Source of the DNA: Acidobacteriota bacterium
GTDB lineage: Bacteria > Acidobacteriota > Blastocatellia > RBC074
Reading direction: 5' to 3'
Assembly (NCBI GenBank): GCA_018269055.1
Contig: JAFDVI010000039.1
Coordinates: forward strand, 131,227-195,226
Length of the DNA stretch: 64,000 nucleotides
In this document: positions 30,501 to 39,027 of the stretch, one piece after another
How the letters are laid out: every line of letters begins with the position of its first letter
Numbering within the stretch: the stretch's first letter is position 1
Position numbers and translations under genes: made by a program
The notes under the pieces: model-generated
The model's database searches: none
What the model was told of the DNA's origin: nothing
Seen by the model: only the letters and a program-made list of their open reading frames with translations

Positions 30501-33500
30501 GCTCTCCATTAGGAGCAATGAGGGTGATGCCACCGTAGGAGAAATATATCTGGGGTACGATATCTAACTTCTGCCCGGCAATCGCTTCAAAGGAATAACG
30601 CTCTGCATAGTATCCATTGGAATAGCAATCGCTATAATCAATTTTGCCAGTAACTGTTTGTCCCGGTCTGATCGGCGTCACTGAGCAATTATTCACGACG
30701 CCGGACTGGCTAACCCGTAACCCTTGCCCGGCAATATATATGTATCCCTCGCGCCCATTGACGCTGGTGTTAGGGACGATAGTAAAACCGACAGCCCCAC
30801 CACCTCGGCCACTGCTATTGTTGAGCGTGATCCAGTTTGCAGGGCTCGTAGCCTGCCAATCGCATCCGCTTGAGGTATTCAGGTTCACACTTCGGGTTCC
30901 CCCCGCCGCATTCACGGTGAGGTCAGTTGCGGCAAGCGAATACTTACACCCGGTAGTCAATCCCAGCAGGCTGAGAGTGTAGGTCCCAGTTCCGTAGTAC
31001 CCCGACAGGTAGATGAGGTAATTTCCACTCGTTGGCAAGGTATAGGTTCCGCCTGGATTCTGGCTGATATACGCACCATCTGGCCCATAAAGACCCAGAG
31101 AAGAAGGGGACTCACTATAGATGAGGCTTACGGTCTGTCCCGCCGCTCCACTGAAGGTATAACGATCGTAATAATATATGCCGTAGCTGTAATCATTGCG
31201 ACAATCGCCAGCATCTCCTCGGTATCCGCTCACAATTTGTCCGAGTCTAATGGGGATGGGAGGGCAACTGCGCGCAGCTTGGGTTACGGTAAAGACTTGC
31301 CCGGAAATGTTGAGAGTCCCGGTACGCGCTTCGGGGGTGTAATTGGTAGCGACGGAATAGCCGATGGTACCATTGCCAGTGCCGCTGCTCGCGTTGAGCG
31401 TGAGCCACATAGCATTCGTAATAGCTTGCCAATTACATCCGCTTCCTGCTGTAAGAAGGATTGTCCCCGTTCCGCCTGTATCGGAGAAAGCTTGACTGTT
31501 GGTTGACAACACATACGAACATCCCGCAGGAATCGTACTCAGGTTCAGCGCATAACTGCCCGTCCCACCTGAATAGAGAGCCGTAACCTCAATCACGTAG
31601 GTTCCGGTGGTTGGCAAGTTGAGAAAGCCACTGGTGGGCGGGATGCGTAGACTATTACTGCCGCTGCTATTTTCTGCAACGACGTTTCCACCGGGGCCGA
31701 TTAGGCTCACAAACGGTGAAAGCCCCGTGGTGGTCAGTGCAATTGCTATCGGCTGTCCTGTTGTGCCCGTAAAAGAATACCGGTCAGCGTAATATTGCGC
31801 CGACGAATAGTATCGGACGGTGGAGTAGCAATCATCGGCCTTCAATTCCCCATTTGTGGTTGCCCCGAAAGCGATCGCCGACGCCGCACAACTGCTTGCG
31901 CTGCCGAACTGACCGACCGACAGTGTCTGCCCGGCAATCGTGAGGGTTCCAAAGCGCGTGCTGTTGCCGGTGTTGGCGGCGACAGTAAATGTCACGTTGC
32001 CGTTGCCATTGCCGTTGCTGCCGGAATTGAACGCGATCCAGGTTACATCGCTGCTGGATTGCCATAAGGCTCCGGTTGGCGCAGTAACTGTGGCGCTGCC
32101 GGTGCCGCCGCTCGCGGGGAACGATGCTTTGTCAGGCGTGATCGTGCAGTTGCAGCGGCGCTGCGTGATGGTGAAAGTGCTGCCCGCAATTGTGACCGTG
32201 CCGGTGCGGTCGGCAGTGGTGTTGTTGATGGCTACAGTGAAGTTGATCGTGCTGTTACCCGTACCACTCGCACCGGAATTGATCGTGATCCATTCCGCAT
32301 TGCTTTTGGCTGTCCACACGCAACTGCCGGGATCGGTCGTGACGGCAACGCTGCCTGTGCCGCCGTTGCCGCTGAAAGTTTGTTCTACGGATGACAGTGT
32401 GACGCGGCAACCGCTCGTGCCGGGTGTGACGCGCCACACGCCGCGCCCGTGCGTGAAGGCATACAACGTATTCACACCATTCACCGGGTTCAGCACCAAC
32501 GCTTCGGTTGCGACATTGGCAAAGCCCGTGTTTTCGACCGCCCAGTTTTGCCCGCCATCCGTTGTTACGAAAACGCCGAGATCAGTGCCGATATACAACC
32601 GTGCCGTATTGCTCGAATCAACCACGAGACAATGCACGGGAATATCAGGCAAGCCTGTCACCCCTGTACCATCAATTGCATTCCAGCTTTGTCCGCCATC
32701 GGTGCTTTTGAATACGTGCGGACCGCCAAATGTTGTGATGGTAGCGTAGGCGATGTTTGCATTGGCCGGATCGAAAGTCAGCCAGGAAACCCATGCACCG
32801 CTGATGCCTCGGACGGTTTGGTGAAATGTCCAGACGGTGGATTCGGTTGAGGTGAGTCCGTTGATGGTGCGCGCAATGCGCCCGGAGATGGCTCCGGCCA
32901 ACACTCTGTTCGCGTCGGTCGGCGCAACCGCAAGTGCGGAAATGCGGGTCGAAGTAACACCACTGCTGGCTTTTGCCCAACTGACTGCGCCGTTGTCTGA
33001 ACGCCACACATATTGCCCGCCTGTCCACAAACGTAATGGATTGCTGGGATCCATGACAAGCGGGCTGATGAACAAAGCTCCATCCGAAATCCCATCAGTC
33101 GCAGGCAGGAAGGTTGCGCCGCCATCCAATGATTTCTGAATGATCCGACCCGGATTTGAGGCGTACAGAATATTCGGATTCGTAAAATCTATGGCCACAT
33201 AACCGCCATCGCCGCCCAAAATACTTTTCCAATCACCTGCGCCGCTGGCGTCGTTACCCTGTAGCGTGCCGTTATCCTGTGCGCCGCCAAAATACGTTTT
33301 ACCGTCGGGATAGACTGCGCCGTGATAGAACTGCACAGTGGCATAGCCTTGGTTGATCGACGTCCAGGTGATGGCGCTGCTGGCTGGGTTGCAGGGCGAA
33401 TTGTAGCTGCTGCCCGTCGTGGCGCGCGCGTTGTCGGTGCGGAAGATGCCGCCGTCATTGGCAACGAACAACGTTTGATTCGACGTGCCGTTGTACTGCG

Positions 33501-35043
33501 GATGAAAAACGATGGCGTGTTGATCGGCGTGCGCGTATTGCGCGGCGCGCGCACCGACCGTGCCATCCGCCCACCAGTACGAGGCCAGTCCCCAATTCCT
33601 GCCGCCGTCGTCCGAGCGAAACAGGTCTACACCGCCCACGAAGACCGTGTTCGGATTCGCCGGGTCTACGGCGATGACGTTGTCGTACCAGCCTTGACTG
33701 GCAATCACGTCGCGGGTTCCGAAACCACATTGCGTCTGAAACGCTGCCCAGGGATTCGAGAGCAGCAATGTATTGAGCTTCGTCACGTCAGCGCCGTGCA
33801 CGCGACTTGTCCACGAGCCAGGATCGCCGCTGCTGGTCGAGCGAAAGACCGCGTGCAGGCCGTCCAGATAATCGTTCTCGGTGATGCTGGCTGTGGCGGC
33901 ATAGATTACGCTTTGATCCGACGGCGCAAGGGCCAGCGAGGTGCGCCCCATCCCGCTTTCGCTCAGCACGGGCGTCCATACGCTTGAGCTAGCGGCGTTG
34001 GTGTTACGGTAAACAGTCGCCTGGTCAATGATCGTGCCGCACGCGGCGAAGAGATAATCGCCGGCTTTGTCGGTGCGCAGGGCTAAATCGAGACAGCCGC
34101 CGGTGACGGTGGTTGTGCCGTCAGGCCTGGTCGGATTGAGGATGCGCGTCCAAGTTGCGCCGCCGTCGAGCGAGCGAAAGACGCCGTTTTGCGTAGCGGC
34201 GTAGAGACATTGGCTGTTGGTAGGGCTGATGACGAGGTCGTTGACGTAGTAGAAGTCTTCGCCGCTGGTATTCTGCAATCGCGTCCACGTCGCGCCGCCG
34301 TCGGTCGTCTTGAAGATGCCTGCGCCGCGTATGCCATCAATGTTGAAGAAGCCTTCGCCCGTGCCAGCGTAGATGACGTTGGGATTTTTCGGATCCATCG
34401 CCAGCGCGCTGACGGCAAGGTTGGCCATCAAGTCGTTCAGCGGCGTCCAGAGCGCGCCGCCATTGGTCGTCTTCCACACGCCGCCCGCCACGCCTGCGGC
34501 GTACATCACTTGCGGGTTGATTGGATGAATGAGCAGCGCACGGGTGCGTCCGCCTACGTTGTTGGGGCCGAGCGGCGTCCAGGCGGGCAAAGACTCCAGT
34601 TCCTGTTTGTTCATCGCGGCGCGCGGGGGCAGATGTCGCGCGGTCGCGGTCGAGTACTGCGGCATCAGGCGCATCTGCTCCTGCGCTTCGAAGTATTTTT
34701 CAATCGGCAGATTGCTCGCGCCTGCGGGCAGACGTTTGAGGCGGAAGAACTCGGCGGCTTCAGCGGGCGAATCGTAGGCTTCGGGCCGCTCTGGCGGGCG
34801 GATGGCGGCTGAAGTCGCGGAAGGCCGTTGGGCAGTTACGGACGGTGCAAGCGTTGGGCGCGATACAGACGGAGGTGTCCGTTTGGCGCGGGCGCGTTTG
34901 GCAGCGGCTTTTGATTTCACCGCCGCGGGTTTGTCCGGGCGCGTTTGGGCGCTGCTGGCAAGCGCCAAAATCAGTGAGCTCACTACCGCAATTCCCAAAA
35001 TCAGGCTGACGGCGAAGGGAGAACGAAGGCTCGATATCTTCAT
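27577..35043 (-). CDS. Giant secreted BNR / BACON / PPC multidomain protein
   Basis: A 2488-residue exported protein. After a signal peptide (about 1-33) and a basic linker, residues of about 150-850 form a sortilin/Vps10-like propeller with repeated Asp-boxes (for example TTDGGATWTRL, SLDGGATWTRI, SDDGGRNWGL, STDGGQSWNAI). Then come eight BACON beta-sandwich domains (C-x-W-x-A ... S-x-x-W-I-T-x-N pattern, ending in F-T-I-T-Q), six of them separated by PPC (pre-peptidase C-terminal) modules with DRYSFTG and G-T-Y-x-I-x-V motifs. The C-terminal 230 residues match the TIGR03437 type first described from Solibacter. No catalytic site is evident; adhesion, glycan binding or surface scaffolding is likely. 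The start 35043 has GGAGAGG upstream. Confidence 0.88.
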   Translation of the reverse strand: MKISSLRSPFAVSLILGIAVVSSLILALASSAQTRPDKPAAVKSKAAAKRARAKRTPPSVSRPTLAPSVTAQRPSATSAAIRPPERPEAYDSPAEAAEFFRLKRLPAGASNLPIEKYFEAQEQMRLMPQYSTATARHLPPRAAMNKQELESLPAWTPLGPNNVGGRTRALLIHPINPQVMYAAGVAGGVWKTTNGGALWTPLNDLMANLAVSALAMDPKNPNVIYAGTGEGFFNIDGIRGAGIFKTTDGGATWTRLQNTSGEDFYYVNDLVISPTNSQCLYAATQNGVFRSLDGGATWTRILNPTRPDGTTTVTGGCLDLALRTDKAGDYLFAACGTIIDQATVYRNTNAASSSVWTPVLSESGMGRTSLALAPSDQSVIYAATASITENDYLDGLHAVFRSTSSGDPGSWTSRVHGADVTKLNTLLLSNPWAAFQTQCGFGTRDVIASQGWYDNVIAVDPANPNTVFVGGVDLFRSDDGGRNWGLASYWWADGTVGARAAQYAHADQHAIVFHPQYNGTSNQTLFVANDGGIFRTDNARATTGSSYNSPCNPASSAITWTSINQGYATVQFYHGAVYPDGKTYFGGAQDNGTLQGNDASGAGDWKSILGGDGGYVAIDFTNPNILYASNPGRIIQKSLDGGATFLPATDGISDGALFISPLVMDPSNPLRLWTGGQYVWRSDNGAVSWAKASSGVTSTRISALAVAPTDANRVLAGAISGRIARTINGLTSTESTVWTFHQTVRGISGAWVSWLTFDPANANIAYATITTFGGPHVFKSTDGGQSWNAIDGTGVTGLPDIPVHCLVVDSSNTARLYIGTDLGVFVTTDGGQNWAVENTGFANVATEALVLNPVNGVNTLYAFTHGRGVWRVTPGTSGCRVTLSSVEQTFSGNGGTGSVAVTTDPGSCVWTAKSNAEWITINSGASGTGNSTINFTVAINNTTADRTGTVTIAGSTFTITQRRCNCTITPDKASFPASGGTGSATVTAPTGALWQSSSDVTWIAFNSGSNGNGNGNVTFTVAANTGNSTRFGTLTIAGQTLSVGQFGSASSCAASAIAFGATTNGELKADDCYSTVRYYSSAQYYADRYSFTGTTGQPIAIALTTTGLSPFVSLIGPGGNVVAENSSGSNSLRIPPTSGFLNLPTTGTYVIEVTALYSGGTGSYALNLSTIPAGCSYVLSTNSQAFSDTGGTGTILLTAGSGCNWQAITNAMWLTLNASSGTGNGTIGYSVATNYTPEARTGTLNISGQVFTVTQAARSCPPIPIRLGQIVSGYRGDAGDCRNDYSYGIYYYDRYTFSGAAGQTVSLIYSESPSSLGLYGPDGAYISQNPGGTYTLPTSGNYLIYLSGYYGTGTYTLSLLGLTTGCKYSLAATDLTVNAAGGTRSVNLNTSSGCDWQATSPANWITLNNSSGRGGGAVGFTIVPNTSVNGREGYIYIAGQGLRVSQSGVVNNCSVTPIRPGQTVTGKIDYSDCYSNGYYAERYSFEAIAGQKLDIVPQIYFSYGGITLIAPNGEPLTFGYYGRVSATLPTTGTYLLHVYYDGIFNYTFGLGLTSPGCNYQLSSSSASFTNSGGLGSVNLVTSGNCSWNALSSQSWLAINSAISGSGSSIVSFSVAPYDNAYSPRSAQIVIGGQTFTITQFQSGCPKPLTPSQWVNADLDGCNRFTFSGTAGQSVALTVVGDNFRPKVFLQDPNGLTLFDEPNLLDNATVNIPSVSLPISGIYTVGVYINYGLIGGKYRVRMTNVGSAGCSYSAVISNQNFGAAGGAGSLNINAETSCAWQAQSDVSWITFNSNSNGRGAGTVNFTVAPNTSNSPRSGTLIVGGQTFSVSQIGDGSSCTVTPINFGQTVNGNWSDGDCKAPTGSYPYADRYSFTGTAGQAVRISLSSNDYSKALYLIGPNGIVIAQDSYSNVLYVPRYYTGSYISLPSSGTYLIEVTGYSGNSYILTLSTTSSCIYSLTPANQSFGADSGAGVGSVATGSNCIWIANSNTPWISLTSVSSTPGNGTVNYSVAPNLGANSRTGTINIAGQTLTVTQAGRPCSSATPINAGQSVTGSLSTSDCASSVIADLAYRADRYSFTGAAEQLVALSLNSAAFDPYLYLIGPEGAVLAEDDDGGDALNARIPARIGFFRLSASGAYTIEVTSFEPMSTGDYTLRLSVTTCNYAVAPLNLPQGGARYEAAGGSGSVTVNCADGCEWAAASQVSWVTLTAGASGTGTGNVAFNVAPNASAQGRSGTLSVAGQTVTITQTAAVASVSAASFGGAELSSESIVAAFGAGLATTTQVATTVPLPTMLAGTTVKVRDSAGVERDAPLFFVAPTQVNYLIPVGTAVGAATVTISSGDSKVSTGVVQITAVAPGLFSANTSGTGLAAATVLRVKADGSQSYEPVTRFDSAQGKIVAVPIDLGPETDQVFLLIFGTGFHKPSALSAVSCKIGGTNTEVLYAGPQGDFVGLDQANVRIPRGLKGRGEVDVVLTVDTKLANTVKVNIK

Positions 35044-35374
35044 ATTTGCCTCTCCGGATGTAGTTGTGGATAACGAGCCGGAGTGTGCGCTCATCCGCGC
35101 GGGCTTGTCTATATGTGCAATCACACGGTTGCTCTGTGTGAAATCACACGGGTGGTCGTGTGATTTCACACGGTCGAGCGAAGGGGTTTTGGGGTAAGAC
35201 ACGCCGGGTAAGAACTGATGATATTGATGTTATGACCGGGAGTTATTGGCGACTGAGAGGCAGGTTTTATTCGTCGCGCAACGCTTATAAAGAGGGGCGA
35301 CGCCAGGGCAAGAAGTTGTGAACGACCAGAGCGCAGGCCAACCCCGAAGTTGATGAAAAATTGAAAAATCGTCT
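35044..35374. other. 331-bp regulatory gap upstream of the giant BACON gene
   Basis: No independent gene; the BACON reading frame stays open for 53 codons upstream, but there is no ribosome-binding site at that end. The main content is the three palindromes at 35113-35171. The rest (35172-35374) shows nothing distinctive. Confidence 0.6.
35113..35171. promoter_or_regulatory. Three regularly spaced palindromes, GTGTGA-NN-TCACAC
   Basis: Sites at 35113-35126 (ATGTGCAATCACAC, one arm imperfect), 35136-35149 (GTGTGAAATCACAC) and 35158-35171 (GTGTGATTTCACAC). Sites 2 and 3 are each perfect 6+6 palindromes and are reverse complements of each other. Centre-to-centre distances are 23 and 22 bp, about two helical turns, so a dimeric regulator would bind on one DNA face. 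They lie 70-128 bp upstream of the BACON start codon. Confidence 0.7.
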
Positions 35375-36238
35375 CTATCTTTTCCGCAGCACCAGTGTTC
35401 GCGGAATGCCTTGCAGGTCGTTGAGCAAATCTTGCGCTTCCCAAATTTGCGAATCGGCCATTGCCGAAACCGCTTCCGATTGCGAGTAGCCCAGTTCGCA
35501 AATCAGATAACCGCCAACTTTTAAGCGGCTGGGAGTTTCGTCCAACAGCCTGCGATACAAACTCAATCCGTCGCCGAAATCAGTCAGCGCCAGATGAGGT
35601 TCCCAGGCGTAGACTTCGCGTTGCAGCGTGGGCAATTCCTTTTGGGCGACGTACGGTGGATTGGACAGAATGAAATCCGCAAACGGAGTTTCCGGGAATG
35701 CCGACAGCAAATTGGAGTTGGTGAACTGGACGCGGTCGGCAAGATCATGTTTGGCGGCATTGCGTCGGGCGACGGCCAGCGCGGCTTCGGAAATATCGCA
35801 CCCTGTAACTTGCGCGGTTTCGAGTTCGCGCGCCAGAGCAACAGCAATACAACCGGAACCCGTACCCACATCAACGATAACCGGCGAAGCCAATTTGTGT
35901 TCTTCAACCAACCGGATGGTTTCTTCGACAATCAGTTCAGTTTCAGGGCGGGGAATCAACACATCCGGCGTGACTTCAAACTCCAAACCGAAAAATTGTT
36001 GATGGCCGATGATGTATTGCACCGGTTCGCCCGAAGTTCGACGGGCAAGCAACCGTTGAAATGTGCTGAGTGATTCTTCGCTGAGTTGGTCGTTGAAATT
36101 GACGATCAGGTAAGTGCGGTCTTTGCCCAAAGCTTCGGCCAGCAGCATTTGCGCATCCAGCACGTCGTTGACTACGGAGGCAGCGCGCAATTGCTGGCTA
36201 GCCTGTTTCAGAGTTTCGGCAATGGTCGCTGGTGGCAT
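35375..36238 (-). CDS. prmC: Peptide chain release factor N5-glutamine methyltransferase
   Basis: A 287-residue SAM-dependent enzyme (HemK family) that methylates the glutamine of the GGQ motif in release factors. An N-terminal helical substrate-binding domain is followed by the Rossmann methyltransferase domain with SAM motif DVGTGSGC (123-130) and catalytic NPPY (193-196). It lies 15 bp downstream of prfA on the same strand, encoding its substrate, so an operon is expected. The length is typical and all key residues are present. Confidence 0.96.
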   Translation of the reverse strand: MPPATIAETLKQASQQLRAASVVNDVLDAQMLLAEALGKDRTYLIVNFNDQLSEESLSTFQRLLARRTSGEPVQYIIGHQQFFGLEFEVTPDVLIPRPETELIVEETIRLVEEHKLASPVIVDVGTGSGCIAVALARELETAQVTGCDISEAALAVARRNAAKHDLADRVQFTNSNLLSAFPETPFADFILSNPPYVAQKELPTLQREVYAWEPHLALTDFGDGLSLYRRLLDETPSRLKVGGYLICELGYSQSEAVSAMADSQIWEAQDLLNDLQGIPRTLVLRKR

Positions 36239-36253
36239 TGGCGTTTGATGGCG

Positions 36254-37342
36254 TTAAGCGGCGACGGCTTGTCGTTCGGTTTCGGCTTTCAGCTTTTCCG
36301 CCTGGAAGTGTGTGACAACGGCTTCGATCAATTCGTCCAACGCGCCTTCCATAATCAAATCCAGTTGGTGCAGCGTCAGGCCGATGCGGTGATCCGTGAC
36401 GCGGTTTTCTTTGAAGTTGTAAGTGCGAATCTTTTCCGACCGGTCGCCGCTACCAACCATCGAGCGGCGCTCAGCGGCAATGGCTTCGTGCTGTTTGGCC
36501 TGCTCGATTTCGTACAGCCGCGAACGCAACACGCGCATGGCTTTTTCGCGATTTTTGATCTGCGATTTTTCGTCCTGCATTGAAACGACCACACCCGAAG
36601 GAATATGCGTCAACCGCACGGCGGAATAGGTCGTGTTGACCGATTGGCCTCCGGGACCGGACGAGCAGAACGTGTCCACGCGAATGTCTTTGGGATCAAT
36701 TTTCACGTCCACCTCTTCGGCTTCGGGCAACACGGCGACCGTCACGGCGGAGGTGTGAATGCGTCCGCTGGTTTCAGTTTGCGGAACGCGTTGGACGCGA
36801 TGCACGCCGGATTCGTGCTTCAGTTTGGAATACACGCGGTCGCCTTCGATGATCGCTTCGGCTTTTTGAATTCCGCCCAATCCGGTTTCGGCTGCATCCG
36901 TGACTTGCAACTTCCAGCCTTGGCGCTCGGCGTACCGCGCATACATGCGCAACACTTCGGCGGCAAATAAACAGGCTTCTTCGCCGCCCGTGCCCGCGCG
37001 AATTTCCAGAATGACGTTCTTTTCGTCATTTGGATCTTTCGGCAGCAGCAGAACTTTCAACTCTTCCTCAACCTTTTCGCGCCGAGTTTCCAGTTCCGGC
37101 AATTCGGCTTCGGCCAGTGCGCGCATTTCAGCGTCGTCCATTTCGCGCAAGATTTCGCGGTTGCCAGTGATGTCATTATCCAACTTTTTCAATTCGCGAA
37201 ACTTCATCACGATAGGCTCCAATTCGCGATGCTGTTTGGCGACTTTGGTGTAGCGCGTCTGGTCGCTGATGATTTCGTTGTCCGTCATCTGCTCGGTCAA
37301 ATCTTCGTAGGTTTTTTCGATGGCTTCGAGTTTTTCAAACAT
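36254..37342 (-). CDS. prfA: Peptide chain release factor 1
   Basis: A 362-residue class I release factor that terminates translation at UAA and UAG. The codon-recognition loop has the RF1-type P-x-T tripeptide (Pro187-Gln-Thr189 in HRVQRVPQTE), and the catalytic GGQ is at 231-233 within SSGPGGQSVNTTYSAVRLTH. Full length for the family. It is followed directly by prmC. No frameshift signal is present, as expected for RF1. Confidence 0.97.
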   Translation of the reverse strand: MFEKLEAIEKTYEDLTEQMTDNEIISDQTRYTKVAKQHRELEPIVMKFRELKKLDNDITGNREILREMDDAEMRALAEAELPELETRREKVEEELKVLLLPKDPNDEKNVILEIRAGTGGEEACLFAAEVLRMYARYAERQGWKLQVTDAAETGLGGIQKAEAIIEGDRVYSKLKHESGVHRVQRVPQTETSGRIHTSAVTVAVLPEAEEVDVKIDPKDIRVDTFCSSGPGGQSVNTTYSAVRLTHIPSGVVVSMQDEKSQIKNREKAMRVLRSRLYEIEQAKQHEAIAAERRSMVGSGDRSEKIRTYNFKENRVTDHRIGLTLHQLDLIMEGALDELIEAVVTHFQAEKLKAETERQAVAA

Positions 37343-37347
37343 AAATC

Positions 37348-37383
37348 AAAGTAGTCGGTAGACAGGAGTCAGTAGCCTATAGC
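37348..37383. repeat. Short GTAGTC/GTCAGTAG repeat
   Basis: A low-complexity stretch with GTAGTCGGTAGAC and GAGTCAGTAG words lies in the gap between the DUF1385 gene and prfA; it resembles the widespread 'gtagtcagtag' intergenic repeat. Confidence 0.4.
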
Positions 37384-37412
37384 GTGAATTTCAATTTGCT
37401 GCCTAAAAAAAC

Positions 37413-38552
37413 TTACGCGGGTTGAGGCTGTTCCTGTGGTTCTAATTTTAAGGATTCTTTGAGCGCGTAAATGGCAACTTCCAATTGGTCGTCCGAAGGT
37501 TCACGCGTCGTCAGGTTTTGCAGCCAGATTCCCGGCAGCGTCATCAACCGGAAAATCGCTCCGGATTCTTTTTTGCCTGCGGCGCGGATGACTTCATAAG
37601 AAAGTCCTGCAATGACCGGAATCAGGGCGATGCGCGATAGCATATTCAGCAACAGCGAATCGAACTTAATGATCGAAAACAGCACGATGGAAACCAGCAT
37701 CACGACCATCAGGAAACTGGTTCCGCAGCGCGGATGTTGGCGCGGATGGCGGCGGGCATTGGCGACGGTCAAATCTTCGCCCTGTTCCCAGGTGAAGACG
37801 GTTTTGTGTTCCGCGCCGTGGTATTCAAACACACGTTTGATGTCGTTCAGCCGCGAAAACGCGTAAATCATCGTCAGGAAAAATCCCATGCGGATGACGC
37901 CGTCAATCAGGTTGAAGGAAAACGATGGGCGAACAGGCTTCAAATACGCATGCAGCCAAGCCCAGGCCGCCTGGTACCAGGCTTGCCCGGCGGTTTGTTC
38001 AATTTGCGTTTGTGGCGCGTTGCCCCAGCCGAAGTAGATAAACATCACATTGGTCAACAATAACGGCAAAACGATGAACAGCATGACGTTGAAAAACAGC
38101 GCGAACAGAATCGAACCCGCTGCCGTCGCCGTTGCGCCCGCCCCGCCGGATTTTTCCTTTGTTTCGGCTTTTGCAGGTTCGATAAATTCCCCGGATGGTT
38201 CAAACACGTGAGCCGTCGTTGCCAAAGCGCCGGTTGCCGCGGCGGCTTTCGCCACCTTTGCGGTCTCTTTTACTTTTTCTTCGGCTTCCGTTTGGTCTTC
38301 AAAAGCGACGGTCGCCGAGAAATTCAACGCCTTGATGCCGAGCAGCATGGAATGAATCAGCACCGCGCTGCCGCGCAGGACAGGAATCTTCAAGATCGGA
38401 TATTTGTCGCTGAGTTTCGGCAGCGGCTCAGCTTTGTAAACGATGCTGCCATCCTGTTTGCGAACTGCCACGGCGTACGAATTCGGCGCGCGCATCATCA
38501 CGCCTTCGATGACTGCCTGGCCGCCGACAATGATTTCTTTTTCCTGACTCAT
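37413..38552 (-). CDS. DUF1385 membrane protein
   Basis: A 379-residue protein of the DUF1385 (YqhQ-like) family. It opens with the conserved IIVGGQAVIEGVMMRAPNSY, has about four membrane segments, and contains the family signature YHGAEHKTVFTWE near residue 240 and HPRCGTSFL near 265. An Ala/Lys/Glu-rich insert (about 85-140) is unusual in length. The start at 38552 is chosen because MSQEKEIIVGGQAV matches the family start. DUF1385 genes commonly neighbour prfA and rpmE in many bacteria, as here, but the function is unknown. Confidence 0.92.
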   Translation of the reverse strand: MSQEKEIIVGGQAVIEGVMMRAPNSYAVAVRKQDGSIVYKAEPLPKLSDKYPILKIPVLRGSAVLIHSMLLGIKALNFSATVAFEDQTEAEEKVKETAKVAKAAAATGALATTAHVFEPSGEFIEPAKAETKEKSGGAGATATAAGSILFALFFNVMLFIVLPLLLTNVMFIYFGWGNAPQTQIEQTAGQAWYQAAWAWLHAYLKPVRPSFSFNLIDGVIRMGFFLTMIYAFSRLNDIKRVFEYHGAEHKTVFTWEQGEDLTVANARRHPRQHPRCGTSFLMVVMLVSIVLFSIIKFDSLLLNMLSRIALIPVIAGLSYEVIRAAGKKESGAIFRLMTLPGIWLQNLTTREPSDDQLEVAIYALKESLKLEPQEQPQPA

Positions 38553-38578
38553 AACAACCTGCTTTATCGGAAAAATGA

Positions 38579-38662
38579 AAGCCACAACGCAGCACGGATT
38601 TTATGTTTGCTGGCGCTCCTGCATAGCGGACAGGAATGCAATGCTCCGTGGCGTTGTGGCTT
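38579..38662. repeat. Inverted repeat AAGCCACAACGC...GCGTTGTGGCTT
   Basis: The left arm (38579-38598) and right arm (38645-38662) match over 18 bp apart from a 2-base insertion. It lies between rpmE and the DUF1385 gene. Confidence 0.75.
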
Positions 38663-38719
38663 GGGATTCTAAGCTAACGATGACCGCAAACAAATGCGGC
38701 TTGCAGATTACGGAATACA

Positions 38720-38755
38720 GACGGACAAGCGGCAACACCATGCTGCTCGTCCGTC
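38720..38755. repeat. Hairpin downstream of rpmE
   Basis: GACGGACAAGCGGCA pairs with TGCTGCTCGTCCGTC with two G-T type mismatches. It lies 57-92 bases after the rpmE stop, without a T run, so it may protect the mRNA 3' end rather than terminate. Confidence 0.5.
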
Positions 38756-38811
38756 AACCTTGAAGTGTTCAGTTGAAGCTTCATTGCAAAACCGCAATCT
38801 GAAATTGGTAA

Positions 38812-39027
38812 TCAGGCCGCTGCCTGCGTCTTCTTACCGTATTTTTTCTGGAACCGTTCGACACGACCGGCGGTGTCCACCAATTTCTGTTTGCCGGTGA
38901 AGAACGGATGGCAATTGGAACAGATTTCAACGGCCAACTCTTTTTTGGTCGAACGCGTCGTCCAAGTTGCGCCACAGGCGCAATGCACCTTGCATTCAAC
39001 GTAATTCGGATGGATTCCTTCTTTCAC
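38812..39027 (-). CDS. rpmE: 50S ribosomal protein L31, zinc-binding form
   Basis: A 71-residue ribosomal protein of the large-subunit central protuberance. It retains the zinc cysteines (CKVHCAC and EICSNCHPFFTG), so it is the zinc-dependent C+ form. The start is taken as GTG at 39027, giving the canonical (M)KEGIHPNYVE opening; AAAGGAG lies 9 bases upstream. An in-frame ATG at 39066 would add 13 residues not usual for the family. It precedes the DUF1385 gene and prfA on the same strand, a common linkage. Confidence 0.95.
   Translation of the reverse strand: MKEGIHPNYVECKVHCACGATWTTRSTKKELAVEICSNCHPFFTGKQKLVDTAGRVERFQKKYGKKTQAAA

Noticed and set aside
27577..35043. Repeat region that might be read as tandem DNA repeats or CRISPR-like
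   Set aside because: The repetition is at protein-domain level with strongly diverged DNA; no short identical repeats with constant spacers exist.
35136..35171. CRP/FNR-type site
   Set aside because: Half-sites TGTGA and TCACA are separated by 2 bp, not 6 bp, so a canonical CRP site is not supported; listed instead as an unknown palindrome array.
35044..35202. N-terminal extension of the giant BACON protein
   Set aside because: The frame is open, but the extension would bury the palindromes, lacks a ribosome-binding site and would place the signal peptide internally.
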